Positions 47,801 through 59,691 of a stretch of 64,000 nt of DNA are shown here, piece by piece; the stretch's first letter is position 1; each line of letters starts with the position of its first letter. Source of the DNA: Arthrobotrys musiformis (lineage: Eukaryota > Ascomycota > Orbiliomycetes > Orbiliales > Orbiliaceae). Position numbers and translations under genes: made by a program. Under the pieces are notes generated by a model. The model saw only the letters and a list, made by a program, of their open reading frames with translations, searched no databases and had not been told where the DNA came from. Location: contig JAVHJL010000009.1 of NCBI GenBank assembly GCA_036971715.1, positions 1,798,001-1,862,000 of the forward strand. Direction: 5' to 3'.

Positions 47801-49214
47801 AATTGTTCCTGTCGCTTTGATGCTTTTCAAAATTGAGTTGGGTTCATTTGATTACATACTCTACCCTCTGAGAGATTGAGAGATGAGAGATAGTTATTGT
47901 TGTTTTAAGCTTGGGTCGGCCATAAAATAGGGCCATCAAATATGTCATCGTATTTCCAAGATTGCAGCAAATTTCAGATTCCGAAATTCGAAATTCGAAA
48001 AACCCTTGTTCCGATGAAAAGACGTCCACTCTGCCCTGTCTGGCCACGGCCATGACCATACCTGCTCATGGGCCATGCATGCGATGCATGCCCACCATCC
48101 TGAAGATTCAGATTCAAGGAGGGTGAGCGGAGTGTCTTGCCCTCAGACTGGGTAACCAGTCAGGTGTCAGACCGTCTGCCTCACCCGTCAGTCGGTACGC
48201 AGCAAAAAAGAAAAGTGTCAGGACACACAATATGCTGCTAAAAGTGGGTGTGCATGCTTTTTCTTTTGTCCGGCTGCAGGCCTTTGAGGACTTCAGCCAA
48301 CCACATCACAGCCCTCCTGCTTGGGTCCATGTTCTGCCCATGCCTCCTTGCTCTTGCTCCCGTTTCCTTATTCTCAGTCGCGCGCTAGCTACTTCGCCAT
48401 ACATAATAAGCACCTTCTACCCTTTCCTATCGAATTAACCTGGCCAGGGAAAACTTTCTGATTCCATTGATTCCTCCCCAATCGATTCATCATCCACCGT
48501 CATTTGTAGCAACATAATCTATTTTTTTGCTTTCCTTCCCCAGCCCGGTTTTTTATTCCCACCGATCGTTTACTGCTTGCTTGCTTGATTGTATTGCCCA
48601 GACTTTACCATAGTTGGACGGGAACGTTAACCCAGAATTAACCCGGACAAATCACAACGACCGTACGGAGTACTGTCAATTTGCCTGTCCACGTTTTCCT
48701 TCTCGCGGGCGCCTTCTATTTGAGTGGCCGGTCCGTTTGCCTGTCGCAGAATCCATAGCTTCCAGGTATCACATTCACTTTTCACCTTCTCACATCCCGC
48801 CGCTCCGCCTATTTTCAATCACGATCACCAGTAACCACCACCACCCCGATCTAATCTTCCTGGCTTGTCGCCCGACAGCTGAAGCTTGAACTATTATAAC
48901 TATCGGCTACTGCTTCAGTCCTAATTTTTCAAAACGGGTGTTTCTCTTTCCTCTCCTTCTCTTTTTTCAAGCTTCCAAAACATTTTTTGCGCTCATTAGC
49001 CACCGCTTTTGCGAGCTAGTTTTGTTTGCCCGGTTACTTTATCCTATTTTTTATTTTTATTTTATTTTTTTTTTTTTCCCCTTCTATTCTCGCCGGCGCC
49101 CAGGTCTAGCCTACTTCGACTCGATCAGACTTAACTCCAGTTTTACCTTGTGCGCTCCCACTAAGCACCGAGCTAGCCTTAGGCGCCTGTGCAAGTTCCC
49201 CATCCAACAACCGG

Positions 49215-49245
49215 CGCTTTCACTTCTTTCTTTCTTTCTTTCTTA
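49215..49245. repeat. CTTT microsatellite in the leader of the downstream gene
   Basis: About five consecutive CTTT units in a long pyrimidine-rich tract upstream of the gene starting at 49924. This is typical of fungal promoter and leader CT boxes. Confidence 0.7.
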
Positions 49246-49923
49246 CAACAAACAGACAGGATAAGGTCAGTTCCGCCATGCCAACTTTACGTTAGCAGCC
49301 CTTCCCTTCCCTTCCCTTCTCGCCTCTTGAGCGTTTCCGTGCATATGCAGCATGCGCCTGTGGCATCAAGTGCGGTCTAGTTTGTTTGTCCTCCGGCCGG
49401 TTCTGTCCAGGCCTCTTTTGTATAAAGACATTCGACCTCCCATTGTCATCCGTTCGCATCCCATCTTATACTCCCCCGAACATACCAATACATACCTACC
49501 TACATACCCATAACTGCCTCTGTATTCGAACATCGACCCTACCTCCCCTCCCAAAGATACCCTTTACGACAGTGACGTTTACAAAAGTTGGCCTGTTATA
49601 ACACACTCTGACTTGCCCTTGATCAATTCCTTTCCTTTTCTCTTGCCACTTGATACCCATTACGTGTTTGCTCCAAGAAAGAAAGAAAACGTTGGAACGA
49701 CCATATCACATTCGCACGCACACCACTATACTGCTTTCGATTTGCAAATTATATACCCAACATATCCTAACCCTGTGCGGCCAGACAGTCTAAATATCAA
49801 CTCGATACACCTTTCTCTTCCTCTCCCCTACCGACAACCAATCTTAGCTCTGCGAGCAGAGATTCTTTTCGGACCAACTCAGATTTAATTAATCAATACT
49901 GAAAATTGGAATCAGTCGACACA

Positions 49924-50712
49924 ATGTCTCCATCACCACTCCTTCCTAAATCTGCCAATGCAGTCTCTCTTCCACCTTCCCGACTTCCGGATACTCCACA
50001 ATCTCCATCCTTTCCGTCCGAATTACCGACACCAAAGTCCGCAGGACTCAAGTCACTTTCCCTTGATGATGGCGTAAAGACCCCATTGACTCCACCATCT
50101 GCATACTTGGATTTCTTAAAGACATCGATTGTCATGAGGACACCTACATCTGCGACTTTCAGGGACGTCCCTCTCCCGCCGACATCGGCACCACTCTCTG
50201 CGGGCTGCACATGCCGTGGACGAAGAGCTATAAAAAAGCCAACCAGCCTATCGAAGAAGTCTGGCCACGAAAGCGGAAGCAACAACAGCAGCCGAGAGTC
50301 ATCTTGCGATAGCACTGGTTCCACAACTGCCTGCTCGAATTATTGCTACTTCCCACCACCTACTCCATACACACCAATGACTCCGGGAACTCTTAGAACA
50401 CCTCTCTCTGCAGGAACTAAGAGATTAAGGATCCCACCTTCCCCCGCATTCTCTCCAAACTACAACGCTGCCTTTGAGAGCCCCTTCCCGATCTACTCCT
50501 CAGCTACACCGAGGACACCGATTACCGAGGAAGATGAGGAAGAGCTCTTGGAGTCTGGGATCCTTAGCGCTAATGGCGAGAGGTCGAAGAAGTCAAATGC
50601 TTGCCGTCACAAGAAGGTTGTCACAATAAGAGCAGATGCTGCTGCCTTCTCGAGAACAGCACGCATGAAGCTCATGGCTGCCCCAAAGGGCAAGAAGAGA
50701 AGGGTAGACTAA
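49924..50712 (+). CDS. Small SP/TP-rich protein of unknown function
   Basis: Single frame of 262 codons. ATG 49924 is preceded by CACA, a good fungal start context. The protein is rich in Ser-Pro and Thr-Pro dipeptides (LPDTPQSPSFPSELPTPKSA), so it could be a target of proline-directed kinases. It carries KTPLTPPSAYLDFLK, a motif I recall from small uncharacterised Pezizomycotina proteins (not verified). A Cys-containing stretch (GCTCRGRR and NYCYFPPPTPYTPMTPGT) and an acidic patch (EEDEEELLESG) precede a basic C-terminus (MAAPKGKKRRVD) that looks like a nuclear localisation signal. There is no transmembrane segment or enzymatic domain. The long CT-rich leader suggests complex transcriptional or translational control, which is typical of regulatory genes in fungi; that is inference. 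Confidence 0.8.
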   Translation: MSPSPLLPKSANAVSLPPSRLPDTPQSPSFPSELPTPKSAGLKSLSLDDGVKTPLTPPSAYLDFLKTSIVMRTPTSATFRDVPLPPTSAPLSAGCTCRGRRAIKKPTSLSKKSGHESGSNNSSRESSCDSTGSTTACSNYCYFPPPTPYTPMTPGTLRTPLSAGTKRLRIPPSPAFSPNYNAAFESPFPIYSSATPRTPITEEDEEELLESGILSANGERSKKSNACRHKKVVTIRADAAAFSRTARMKLMAAPKGKKRRVD

Positions 50713-53128
50713 CAATCAAAAAAAAAAGAAAAGAAAAACCACAACGAATCAAAAAGACAGGATCTTTTCTTCTGTTCATGTTGATATAATATAGCTACTT
50801 CTCCTTTTGATACCTCTTTGCTATCTTTTTTTATTTCTATTTTTCATTTTAAATAAATGTCTGGCGATTAGCTTGTTAGGGTTGGCCTTTGGGGATATCA
50901 TGACTGCAATTAATGGAGTTATCTTTTTGCTTGTCTTCTATTTCTTTACATATCAGATACTCATATACAATGTTGTCCTTTCAATTCAACTGGGTTGCCG
51001 GTTTCGTTCTTTCCATCTCTATCTTATGAAGGCATTTTATTATATACCACATCACACCTCTGTCCAAAAGATTACCCTTCAGTTTCCTTCCTTTTTTACC
51101 TCATCGGCTTTGGCTTTAGGGGATACACAAGAACTTACTACCGACTCCCTATGTTCACACCGCCTGTCGCATTATTTTTGTCATGAAGTCGGGAGCCTGA
51201 TCCTCCTATCTACTTACTCATATTTGATATAATAACACCTTCCTGTCATTACAGCAAATGGCCTGCGAATTCAGGATAGCTAGTACAGTTGAGAATCTAG
51301 CGCTAACTTAACTTCTATCAATATCTACCCCCCATCTAAGCGTACCGTTCCCCTCCGTCGTAAAAGTGCATGCCTGTCAACTTCATTACTAGCTGCGGAA
51401 GCTTAAGCCAGAAAGACGAGAAACTCATCATCTAATCGAGCCTACTCCCATGCGCTCATAACCGACGGGTAGCATTGTTCGGTTTGGCGAGCGGTTTCCA
51501 TACCAGACAGACAGTCCTCGAGCCACGTTACCCCAAAGCAAATTTTCGCTTTTCTTTGTCTCTTTGTCCTTTATTTCTCTTCTTTCGTTCCTCGCAGGCA
51601 TCTCATCCCACACCCATAAGCCAACTGCGATGATAAAAGGAGCAAACCTGGGTAAAGCATCATAAGCTCATGGATTTTGCGCCCGCGCCCCACTCCCGGC
51701 ATGTACGATCATAGTAGATCCCTTTTTGAAACCTGGAAACCTAGCATACAATGTCCGTACTTCACTACACAAGACTCCAGCCGAGAGGGCTGGAGATACT
51801 GCATGCGCCTCTAATCCCCTCCCTTCCAGCCGATCCATTCGACCCCGGTAGTTCTGCCCGTCATCAGCCGGGAGGGTAACAGTTCGTGAAGCGCCGGCGC
51901 TTTTTTTCTTGTTTCCTCCCCTTCTCATTCGGCTTGCTTTTCTTCCCCCTTTGTTGGATTATGGCACAACGGGCCACACATGCATGCACAAGTGTTGGAG
52001 GACCCAAACTAAAGCTTGAGCTATGATTTGCTTTGACGACGATCGTATACACTTTTAAAGGGGCCTGTAGGTGTGAAGATACATACGTACGCATATGTAA
52101 GAAATATTCTCCGTTGAAGTTAGTAATGGAACAACAAAAAAGAAGAAAGCTTAAGGGGCAGGTAGGTTTTTCTTCTTCTTTGTATTCAACGGGCGTTTGC
52201 GGTGTATGCTACATACCTGCACCTATCTTGAACACTTGGTAATACATACTCTTGCAGATGCATGTGGAAAATAGGTGGATATTCTCTGATATAACCCGCT
52301 CCGGACTTCCTAATGGCTAGTTACCTACGCATGTTTCCCGACATATCTGCAAATATTTGATGTTAAATAAATACTCCATACGTCGTAGATCCGAGATGAA
52401 ATATCCGAGGAAACAATCCGCGAATCTCGAACAAAGCAATTACCTTGTTTATCGCCACATTTTAAAGGATTCGGTCGCGAGCCACGCGCACGCAGTACAC
52501 AACTTGTAGAAGACGCGATGGAGAAAATAAAGCTAACAAGAATAAAGGGGTGGAACATTATATAGAACATGGCAGAAAGGATTCTTTTTTGTCATTTACA
52601 GTTGTAACGTTATCCTATTGCGGCTAGTATACAGTAAAAGAAATATATTACACCATACGGGATACCGTATATCGTTGCTATTAGGGATTTATTTGAGAAA
52701 GAGCCTCATTGTGGTATATACCCGGGCTATTTTATCTGGGAATCCAGAGATGCGGTAGCTCATTAGCGGTATATACCTAGGAATATAATATTGCAAGCCC
52801 CAAGGGGGTAGTTGCTCTCTCTCTCTCTGGAGTGATCTTGGGATTCTGTTACAGACGAAGGGGAAACGAAAAAGGGAAACGCGAACGCCAGAAATATGCA
52901 GGATGTAGTAATGGGTATCGGGTTATTGGAGTAATCCCCCAAATAACGACATTAATTATAAAATGCTCGGAGCTTTTCGAGGGGGGAAAAAAAGACACTC
53001 CAGTGTCGACTTAAACTAGAATAGGAAACAAAAGATAACAAAATTGTAAAAGGAAACAAGATAGAAGGAAAGGGGGAGAAAGAAAGAAAGACTGCAACCA
53101 AAGATAGCTAGAATATGGTGTTGAAAGT
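50713..53128. other. Convergent intergenic region
   Basis: 2.4 kb between convergent genes. It holds A-rich 3' UTR sequence after 50713, a CTCTCTCTCTCT run near 52815 and AG-rich sequence at 53040-53090. No gene is seen. Confidence 0.45.
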
Positions 53129-55252
53129 TTAGAATTTGTTTATTTCCATGGTCTGTAGAGTGTATCTACCACCAGTCATTGCACCGCCGATTCCAATAGT
53201 ACGATTGGAGGCTGAGCTATCAACGTGGTTGTTATGCCTCCAGTTCGGAGTCACCCCATGGGTTGGATCATCGATCAATACGGTGATATCGACACTTTCA
53301 CGATCGATTGGGGACCCTGCTCGCTTAGTGATTTTCTTAGAACCATTCGATTTGAGCTTTGAGGCGGAAGGGCCGAGGTGATCGAGTTGCTTGTTCTTAT
53401 TTTGGAACAATGGTGGGATGACTGGGAGAGACGGGACTTGTTTAAGAGTCTTGTTGTCGTAAGTGTTCGAATCGATTGGTGAGATGGGGCTAGTATTGTT
53501 ATCGAAATGGATGTCAAGGAAAGAAGCAGGATATGCGCTGTTAGCGGACATCGAGCGGCGACCATCGTAACTGTAGTCTGATGGCGATGGTGATGACGCT
53601 TCTTCGACATAGGTACCATATTGGAAGCGATCGTGGAATGGAGAACGGTAGCCCTCTACCTCCGTCATCTCAGTTGCTACTGATGCCCTATCACCACCGA
53701 TCTTCAACGGCTGCGGGATGTTCAAATACTGCTCGCGAAGTTCGGGGGAAGTAAGTTGCGGGCGAAGAGTGTGCTCGGGAGGGGGGATTTCGATGACAGG
53801 TGGGACATGGGAGCTGGGGGCTAGTGGAGGGTTCGGAGCATCAGAGTTTGTGAACGCCCTAGGGTTTGAGGGGGTGATTGGGGTGTATTGATCGTCAATG
53901 TTTGTGCTATCGGTTGCCGTGGTATTGGCTCTCTCAAGCGTGACTTCATGTCTGAGGCTCGTCGGGGTCACTTGTGCGGGTCCCTTTGGTTTACCACTAG
54001 TTTGTACAGCGATTGGATATCTGTTCCCACGAGATTGCCTTTCGCTACCAGTGAAGACACTCGAGTGGATGGAAGAGCCGACAGATGTTTCCGAGCCCAA
54101 ACTTCCTCGCTGCTCCTTCAGATTCTCATGAGAGAGCAAGTTGCGGAACTTGAGTCGGGAAGCATTTGCTAGGTCCTTGAAGCTAGGGTTCGAGTTCTTG
54201 CGCCTATGCTTCTTTGAAGAAGTCGCTACGTCTGAACTAGATGGGTCTATGGACTCAGAACTATGTCCCATGGCATCGGAGTCGGTTCCATGGATAGCAA
54301 GGGAAGGCAGGGGGGGAGTTTCACCGTGGGCCCTGTGGCGGCCTCGGCGGTTGATGTCTGAATCACTTGAGTCATCGTATTGACCAAACATTTGAGTGCT
54401 CGTATTGCTCACTGCATAATTTCTGCCAGCGAATGAGACGCCCAAACCGTCGTAAGTGTCAGACGGGGCTGTGACGATAACGTCAGGCTGATATCCGATC
54501 GTGACGCTTTGCTTAGACGAAACCTTGGAGTCAACCTTTTCATTCGATGCACTTCGGCTTCCCTTGCGGGAAACAACGCGGTTAGATGGCATACGGTTCC
54601 AACTTCGACTGCGTGCTAACCTCTCCTTCTTTCTATTCCTGACGAAGAAGATGAGAGATGCCAAGGCGGCTCCGATGACCATCCCTGGGGCGAATCCTGA
54701 TGCGAACCCGCCTGCCGTCACAGCAGGACATTCGTTTTTTGAAATGAATCCGGCGAGTCTTTGGGCTTCGGAGAGAGCAGTCGAGTTTCCCCCATCCTCA
54801 GATGATGGGGAAGTAGAAATTGGCAGCGTCTCGCTGACACTTGTCGGCCAGCTATCGTACTCCAGCTGGCAGTGATTTCCATCGCAAAGATAACCAGGAG
54901 GGCAACACTTGCCGCTACTACAGCGGGCAATCTGTGACGGCGAGCTAACTGCCTCTTCGAGGGCGCTGCATTCTGAAGTACTAATAATGCGGCAGTCTTG
55001 ACCAGTCGGGCAGCATCCAACTGCTGTGTTTCCAAGAACTGGTATGCATTCGGTGCCGGTTGGACAACAGAAGTTCGAAACCTTGGGGTTTGTACATCGT
55101 TGGCTTCCGGTTCCGCAGCTGTTGCTCGAAACTTGTCGGGATAATATAGAAAGTTCCGGGTATGATTGTATTGATGTGGGTGACGCTGATACGAAAAGAC
55201 AGACCTGGAGGAATGTTGTCACAACCACGAATATTGAGGTCAACCTGGCCAT
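53129..55252 (-). CDS. Single-pass membrane protein with Cys-rich ectodomain and long cytoplasmic tail
   Basis: Single frame of 707 codons starting at 55252 on the minus strand. The signal peptide covers residues 1 to about 24 (LTSIFVVVTTFLQVCLFVSA). Residues 46-128 hold 14 Cys in CCPTG and CCPPG-type knots (NFCCPTGTEC, VGCCPTGQDC, GKCCPPGYLC), resembling granulin-like or chitin-binding-like knots. A short Ser/Thr region follows, then one transmembrane helix at about 183-204 (FAPGMVIGAALASLIFFV) with stop-transfer RNRKKER. The tail of about 500 residues is Ser/Pro-rich, hydrophilic, with many potential phosphorylation sites. This type I layout (Cys-rich outside, long disordered tail inside) suggests a surface sensor or wall-associated receptor, but no ligand or partner can be read from sequence. 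I know of no characterised member. Confidence 0.88.
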   Translation of the reverse strand: MARLTSIFVVVTTFLQVCLFVSASPTSIQSYPELSILSRQVSSNSCGTGSQRCTNPKVSNFCCPTGTECIPVLGNTAVGCCPTGQDCRIISTSECSALEEAVSSPSQIARCSSGKCCPPGYLCDGNHCQLEYDSWPTSVSETLPISTSPSSEDGGNSTALSEAQRLAGFISKNECPAVTAGGFASGFAPGMVIGAALASLIFFVRNRKKERLARSRSWNRMPSNRVVSRKGSRSASNEKVDSKVSSKQSVTIGYQPDVIVTAPSDTYDGLGVSFAGRNYAVSNTSTQMFGQYDDSSDSDINRRGRHRAHGETPPLPSLAIHGTDSDAMGHSSESIDPSSSDVATSSKKHRRKNSNPSFKDLANASRLKFRNLLSHENLKEQRGSLGSETSVGSSIHSSVFTGSERQSRGNRYPIAVQTSGKPKGPAQVTPTSLRHEVTLERANTTATDSTNIDDQYTPITPSNPRAFTNSDAPNPPLAPSSHVPPVIEIPPPEHTLRPQLTSPELREQYLNIPQPLKIGGDRASVATEMTEVEGYRSPFHDRFQYGTYVEEASSPSPSDYSYDGRRSMSANSAYPASFLDIHFDNNTSPISPIDSNTYDNKTLKQVPSLPVIPPLFQNKNKQLDHLGPSASKLKSNGSKKITKRAGSPIDRESVDITVLIDDPTHGVTPNWRHNNHVDSSASNRTIGIGGAMTGGRYTLQTMEINKF

Positions 55253-55980
55253 CTTGTTGTATTTTTTGTGTTGTGAAGATATATCGACTATTCAACTTCA
55301 CTTTAATTCAAAGTGCGAGATATATATCGATATGGGTATTGAACGACGTGATATCGGTGCCAGCCAGAGAAGGACGATCTAACCGGGCTCAGCTCGGTTG
55401 CAATGCAAAGAAACAAACAAAATTGCAAAAATTCCGTCGAATCCAGAGAAAAGCTGCCAGCCTGATGATTTCCTTCCCACTGCCAGGTGGAAACCTCAGG
55501 AACGATGAAATTAATATAATTCGAATGAGCGGATGTCCGAATATATGTATGTATGAGCTAAGATTTGATCTGTATAGTGATCGACTATAGCAATTAACTG
55601 TCCCGCTCTGGTCCCGCAAAGTGAGAGCAGTACCTGCTATCGGGTTTCGGTCCCTTATTTGACTATGCGCTTAGCTTTGTGCCCGATTCCAACGGTCAAA
55701 TAGCCGAGTCCGAAGCTCGTGTCGTAAAAAATCGATGGCGACCTGAGGGTACGTCTATTGAGGGCACAAAGATGCAATACCAAACCAAATAGCAAGACCT
55801 TTAAGAAAGGGTACCGATAGAAACCAACAAAAGGACTAGAAGGGAAAATGCTTCGCTTTAATTAATTAATCGAAAGTGCGGATTCGGTTGATACCAACTT
55901 AGACGAAAAGGCTTCAGGCTCCACGTCTATAGAAAAGGTTTCGGTATATCAAATCAATATCGTAAAAGAAACGAAGGAGG

Positions 55981-56013
<33 letters not shown>

Positions 56014-56447
56014 AGGCTAGAGAGAGAGAATACAAAGCGAGACCAACAAAAGGAAATATTTTTTTTAGCAAAAAAAAAAAAGTTAAGGAAATTCGTGTCT
56101 AGTGCCGTTCACGATGGCATTTGTGCAGAATAAAACGATGCGGAGAAAGGGTGGAATCTTTAAGAAACAATGGATGCAGGAAACATCGTAGAATATCAAT
56201 AATTCACCCACAGGACAATGCGGTATCTCGCCCCTGCTTGATCGCGCTTTTGCTTAGATTCATCATGTGCGATCTTGTAGTCAATAGCTATTTTTGTTGA
56301 TTCACAGCGTCAAGATCGTTTTTCGAAGCTTCCCTTAGCTACTGGACTGATATGCTAGTGCAACTTTTAATGCTATATTTGTACCTTGCATAAATGACTG
56401 GCTAGGGCAAGTTGCAAGGCTAAGGCGAGACTTAAAGTTCAGCAGAC
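55253..56447. other. Intergenic region with poly(A) tract
   Basis: Promoter side of the minus-strand membrane protein. It contains a run of about 30 A residues at 55981-56012. No coding gene is supported. Confidence 0.45.
55981..56012. repeat. Poly(A) tract
   Basis: About 30 consecutive A residues in an AT-rich spacer, with no associated element recognised. Confidence 0.85.
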
Positions 56448-56972
56448 ATGGGCATCGGCGTGGTGACACGAAATTGGCAGATACTGGCTGAATTTTTGAC
56501 ATTTGGGGGAGGCTCTTTCAAATTAGGCAAAGCTGTGGCCAATGAATTCCGGGAAGGAAGTATGCCAGGTATTGTGAATCTCTCCTCTTGAAACCCGAGT
56601 AACCGCCTACCGCTTTTTTGATTGGCTAGTCTGTTATCTACCCGACTATAGGATGTGATTACCGCGTACACCCCGAAGTTTTTTTTTAAGTGGTTTTTGA
56701 AGTACGGGGATTTCACACATATGTACATAGATACGAGGATTTTCGTGCTGGCGGAAAGATATAAGATAGAGCGTGGGCGGAACGTCGAGACGAGGCCTGA
56801 AAGAGGGGTCGATTACCAACATTTAACAAGTCTGATGTGGTCTGGTATTGATCAAGTCTTGGAACGCATTTACACTGAGTTTTCTGTTGATTCAATCCCA
56901 GAACGTAGAACCTTGATGGCTTTGCAAATGCTAAACCTTAGGGGAGTTCATGAGCTCATGGGCCAACGGTAG
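56448..56972 (+). pseudogene. Broken BTB/POZ-domain gene
   Basis: Three pieces in the order of a fungal BTB protein lie in different frames. The first, from ATG 56448, reads FGGGSFKLGKAVA and EFREGSMPGIVNLSS, then TGA at about 56588. This matches the BTB core (FxxHKAVL, then GxFKExxTGxIxL), with the segment between the two parts missing. The second, in another frame at about 56590-56655, reads ETRVTAYRFFDWLVCYL, like the helix of the type RFLDWLYTGDY. The third, from 56655, reads MYIDTRIFVLAERYKIE, the typical post-BTB helix (VYVLADKYxI), and continues to IDQVLERIYTEF and TAG at 56972. Internal deletion, a stop and frame changes argue for a pseudogene. Fungal BTB genes are numerous and turn over quickly. 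Splicing cannot easily explain the missing core. Confidence 0.55.
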
Positions 56973-59691
56973 TCTGAGGGTCGCTCACCTATGCCTTGCC
57001 AACAGTTGGTTTTGGAACGAAAGCGCGTAAACCCTTGTCAGATATTTGGGGACTCAAGCCAATAAAATGGCAGGAAAACCCTATAGGACTTGGCGCTCGC
57101 CCCATCTTGTGCGTGTTCCTGCCTCAGCGCTTCTCCCTTGTTTGTGATTCGCTCAAGCCGTTGACACAACTTAGACGCCTTGTTCTTTTTTTCCTGCAAT
57201 TGTGCAAGTTCTTCTCGAGTTAGACCGCAATTTTTCGCACTCTTGAATGAAGTTGTGGTGTCTTAGAACTGAGCATTTGGCTGGCCAGGGCGTACAGGTC
57301 CATATGAATATTCTTCTCCCCCCAGATTCGTCAATACTGGAGGGATATTGGACTTGATAGAGCGAGCACTGGGTATTTAGTATTAAAGTTTCACTCTTGG
57401 CATGACGCTTTTCTGGTTTTCACTAATTAGGGTCTGTTTTTTTTTTTTTTTTTTTTTGTTTAGGGAAAAAATGCCTTCCATGGACCCATTGCAGTTGTCT
57501 CGTGCCAGATTTGCAGACTGCCAGCACGATGGCCACCGCAGCTATTGCGGTTGTACCATGCAAATATGTAAATACGTATTGAGACGCTATAGTTCCTCCT
57601 ACTGGCACCCCAGATTGATGCACATAAACTACAGAGTATTCGATTCTCCCTATTCCAAGCCAGAATTCGGAATGGGGGGTGTTCGAACAATATCGTTATA
57701 AAAATTGAGGGAGAACGCGCGCTTCAACCCGCTCAAGTCTATTGTTAGAAACTATTCAAAGGCATGTGCCTCACTAGGGATGCCTGAGCACCAGCAGATC
57801 CTTGGTTTTTGGCCATTTGAACAGGGAATCACGGAGTCTTGAGCCACACTGGCTGATTTTGCGCAATGTCTTGTTCATTTTGTCTTCTCGAACGTTTTGT
57901 TTGCTGGGCAGCTTATTTCCCGAAGCGACCAAGTTTAGCCATGGCGGCGATGGGCCCACACCTCCATGATCCCGTCCCGCCTCTCTCATTGGTGTAAAAG
58001 AGGGGGCATCAACAACTTCCAAATCCATTCTTGTGGAGGAAAGAGCAAACCTCGACGGGAGGAAAATGAGTAAACTCTGTAAGCCTCCGGATGCACGGGT
58101 CATCCCCACCCACCATCTCCATGGACTTGCATTATAGGGATGCAGAAACGAGATTTCTGCTGCAGGCACATGTACTAGATTCGAGAATATATCTTCAACT
58201 CTTTTGCCGCCATCACCGTTGCTCTGCTCTTCCCTTTTAATCCCCATGCAGCAGTTAGTTAACCCAGTCTGAGTGCTTCATCGTTGTCATTTTTTGCTTT
58301 CTTTATCTCGTTTCGTTTGACTTTTCTCAGGTAAGTGACATCGAAGCTCGACAGCTGTCCCGTTAGACAATTTGATATGTTGTATGTCGTACAGACACGT
58401 ACTAACTCAGGATGTGAAGTTGTTCAATATCCAGGCCTGGTGCTTGATCCTCAGCTTCATTTGTAATCGATAGATCGATAACGGATTCTAATCGCCACAA
58501 TATTGCATCCTACGCATCAATCGCATCGATTTTTATTTCATTCGCATTGTTCTGCACAACCAGCAAAATATATCAATATCATCATCCTCTCTATCGACAG
58601 TACCGATTTGAATATTTTCGTCTTGTCATTTTTCATTTCAGCACAGGTAAGCTTATTTAACATGTTAAATTTATAAACTTGAATTTAGCTGGTTGTTTTA
58701 TAACGTATTGGTTGTTTGCATATTTGTTCACGCCTGTGCTATCCCGCTACGACCTCATATCTAGGGGGGTTGCGATCTTTCTCTCTATTTTCCCGAGGGC
58801 CCCTTATATTATTCTAATACGAATACTGCCTGGCCTGGTGGGCGATATCTGGTGTGCTGATGGCCGGCGGCAAGGCAATGGCAATACCAGGCCAGGATAT
58901 GGAGGGAGCGCTTAATGCAACATCCAACACTTTTCTTCGATCTTGAAGACAAGCTGCTCCACACATTTAACCTCATGGATATGGATATTACGAGCTTTGC
59001 ATTGTCAATGCAATGCTGCTTTCGTTTATGCGCTTTATCCTATACTGCTCTAAACCAAACCCCTCCTTTTACGGGTCACGCTTGATCGGGTTTGAAACTC
59101 GGTTCTGTTTGATGATTCGCGAATTCGACTCCAGAGTTGGGGGTGTATGTGTGGATGTCATGAGTTTGCAAGCTTCCCATTGTAGCCGATTGGTATCCGT
59201 TTGATTCCTTGATAGGAATACTAGATGCTATAGCGGGCATCGTGTATCTTTCAAGCCTTCGGGTCTTCGAGCCTTCGATATATTATCCCTATCGTTTTCA
59301 TATTTGCTTAAAATTTGATTGTTACCCGGCTTCCTCCCAGTCCGTCGCTCCTTGGTCCCGTCTATTTTCCAGTTCATATACGATTATCGTGCCGACGAAG
59401 ATCCCCTTGGGCCGCCGCGCCGCATCTAAAGAAGCCCATATCATAATTATAAGGGTATCTAAGATATTAGGAGTTCTGCCCTTTATCCCCCTTTGCGAGC
59501 ACTAGCACTTTTGATCGTTTCTAAAACCCAACGTTGCCGAACCCTTCTTTCCCATTGTTATAACTTCTGGACAATTAAAACTAAGATTTCTGTTTAGATA
59601 TATATCTCCAGGTCGAGGTATTCTCAAATCATAATAAACCAAGTAGCCGATTCCGAGTAGATCTCGCTAGATAGCTATTATTTCCTTCACA
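56973..59691. other. Intergenic region with possible 5' UTR introns of the downstream gene
   Basis: 2.7 kb. No gene is supported. A T19-type run lies at 57437. Strong donor-like sites CTCAG/GTAAGT (58331) and CACAG/GTAAGC (58646) precede the coiled-coil gene and may mark a spliced leader. A 157-codon minus-strand frame at 57774-58247 has no recognisable content. Confidence 0.4.

Larger units (their letters stand above)
44466..49923. other. Long intergenic region with inverted repeat, possible relics and pyrimidine-rich leader
   Basis: 5.5 kb. It contains the inverted-repeat element at 44679..44838, a possible ankyrin fragment at 45371-45583, a T24-type run at about 47650-47674, and about 1.5 kb of CT-rich sequence (48430-49900) that probably forms the promoter and leader of the next gene. 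No complete gene is supported. Confidence 0.45.

Noticed and set aside
57774..58247. 157-codon minus-strand frame
   Set aside because: No domain, signal or compositional feature, and no neighbouring splice structure. Its length is possible by chance in a 2.7-kb spacer.
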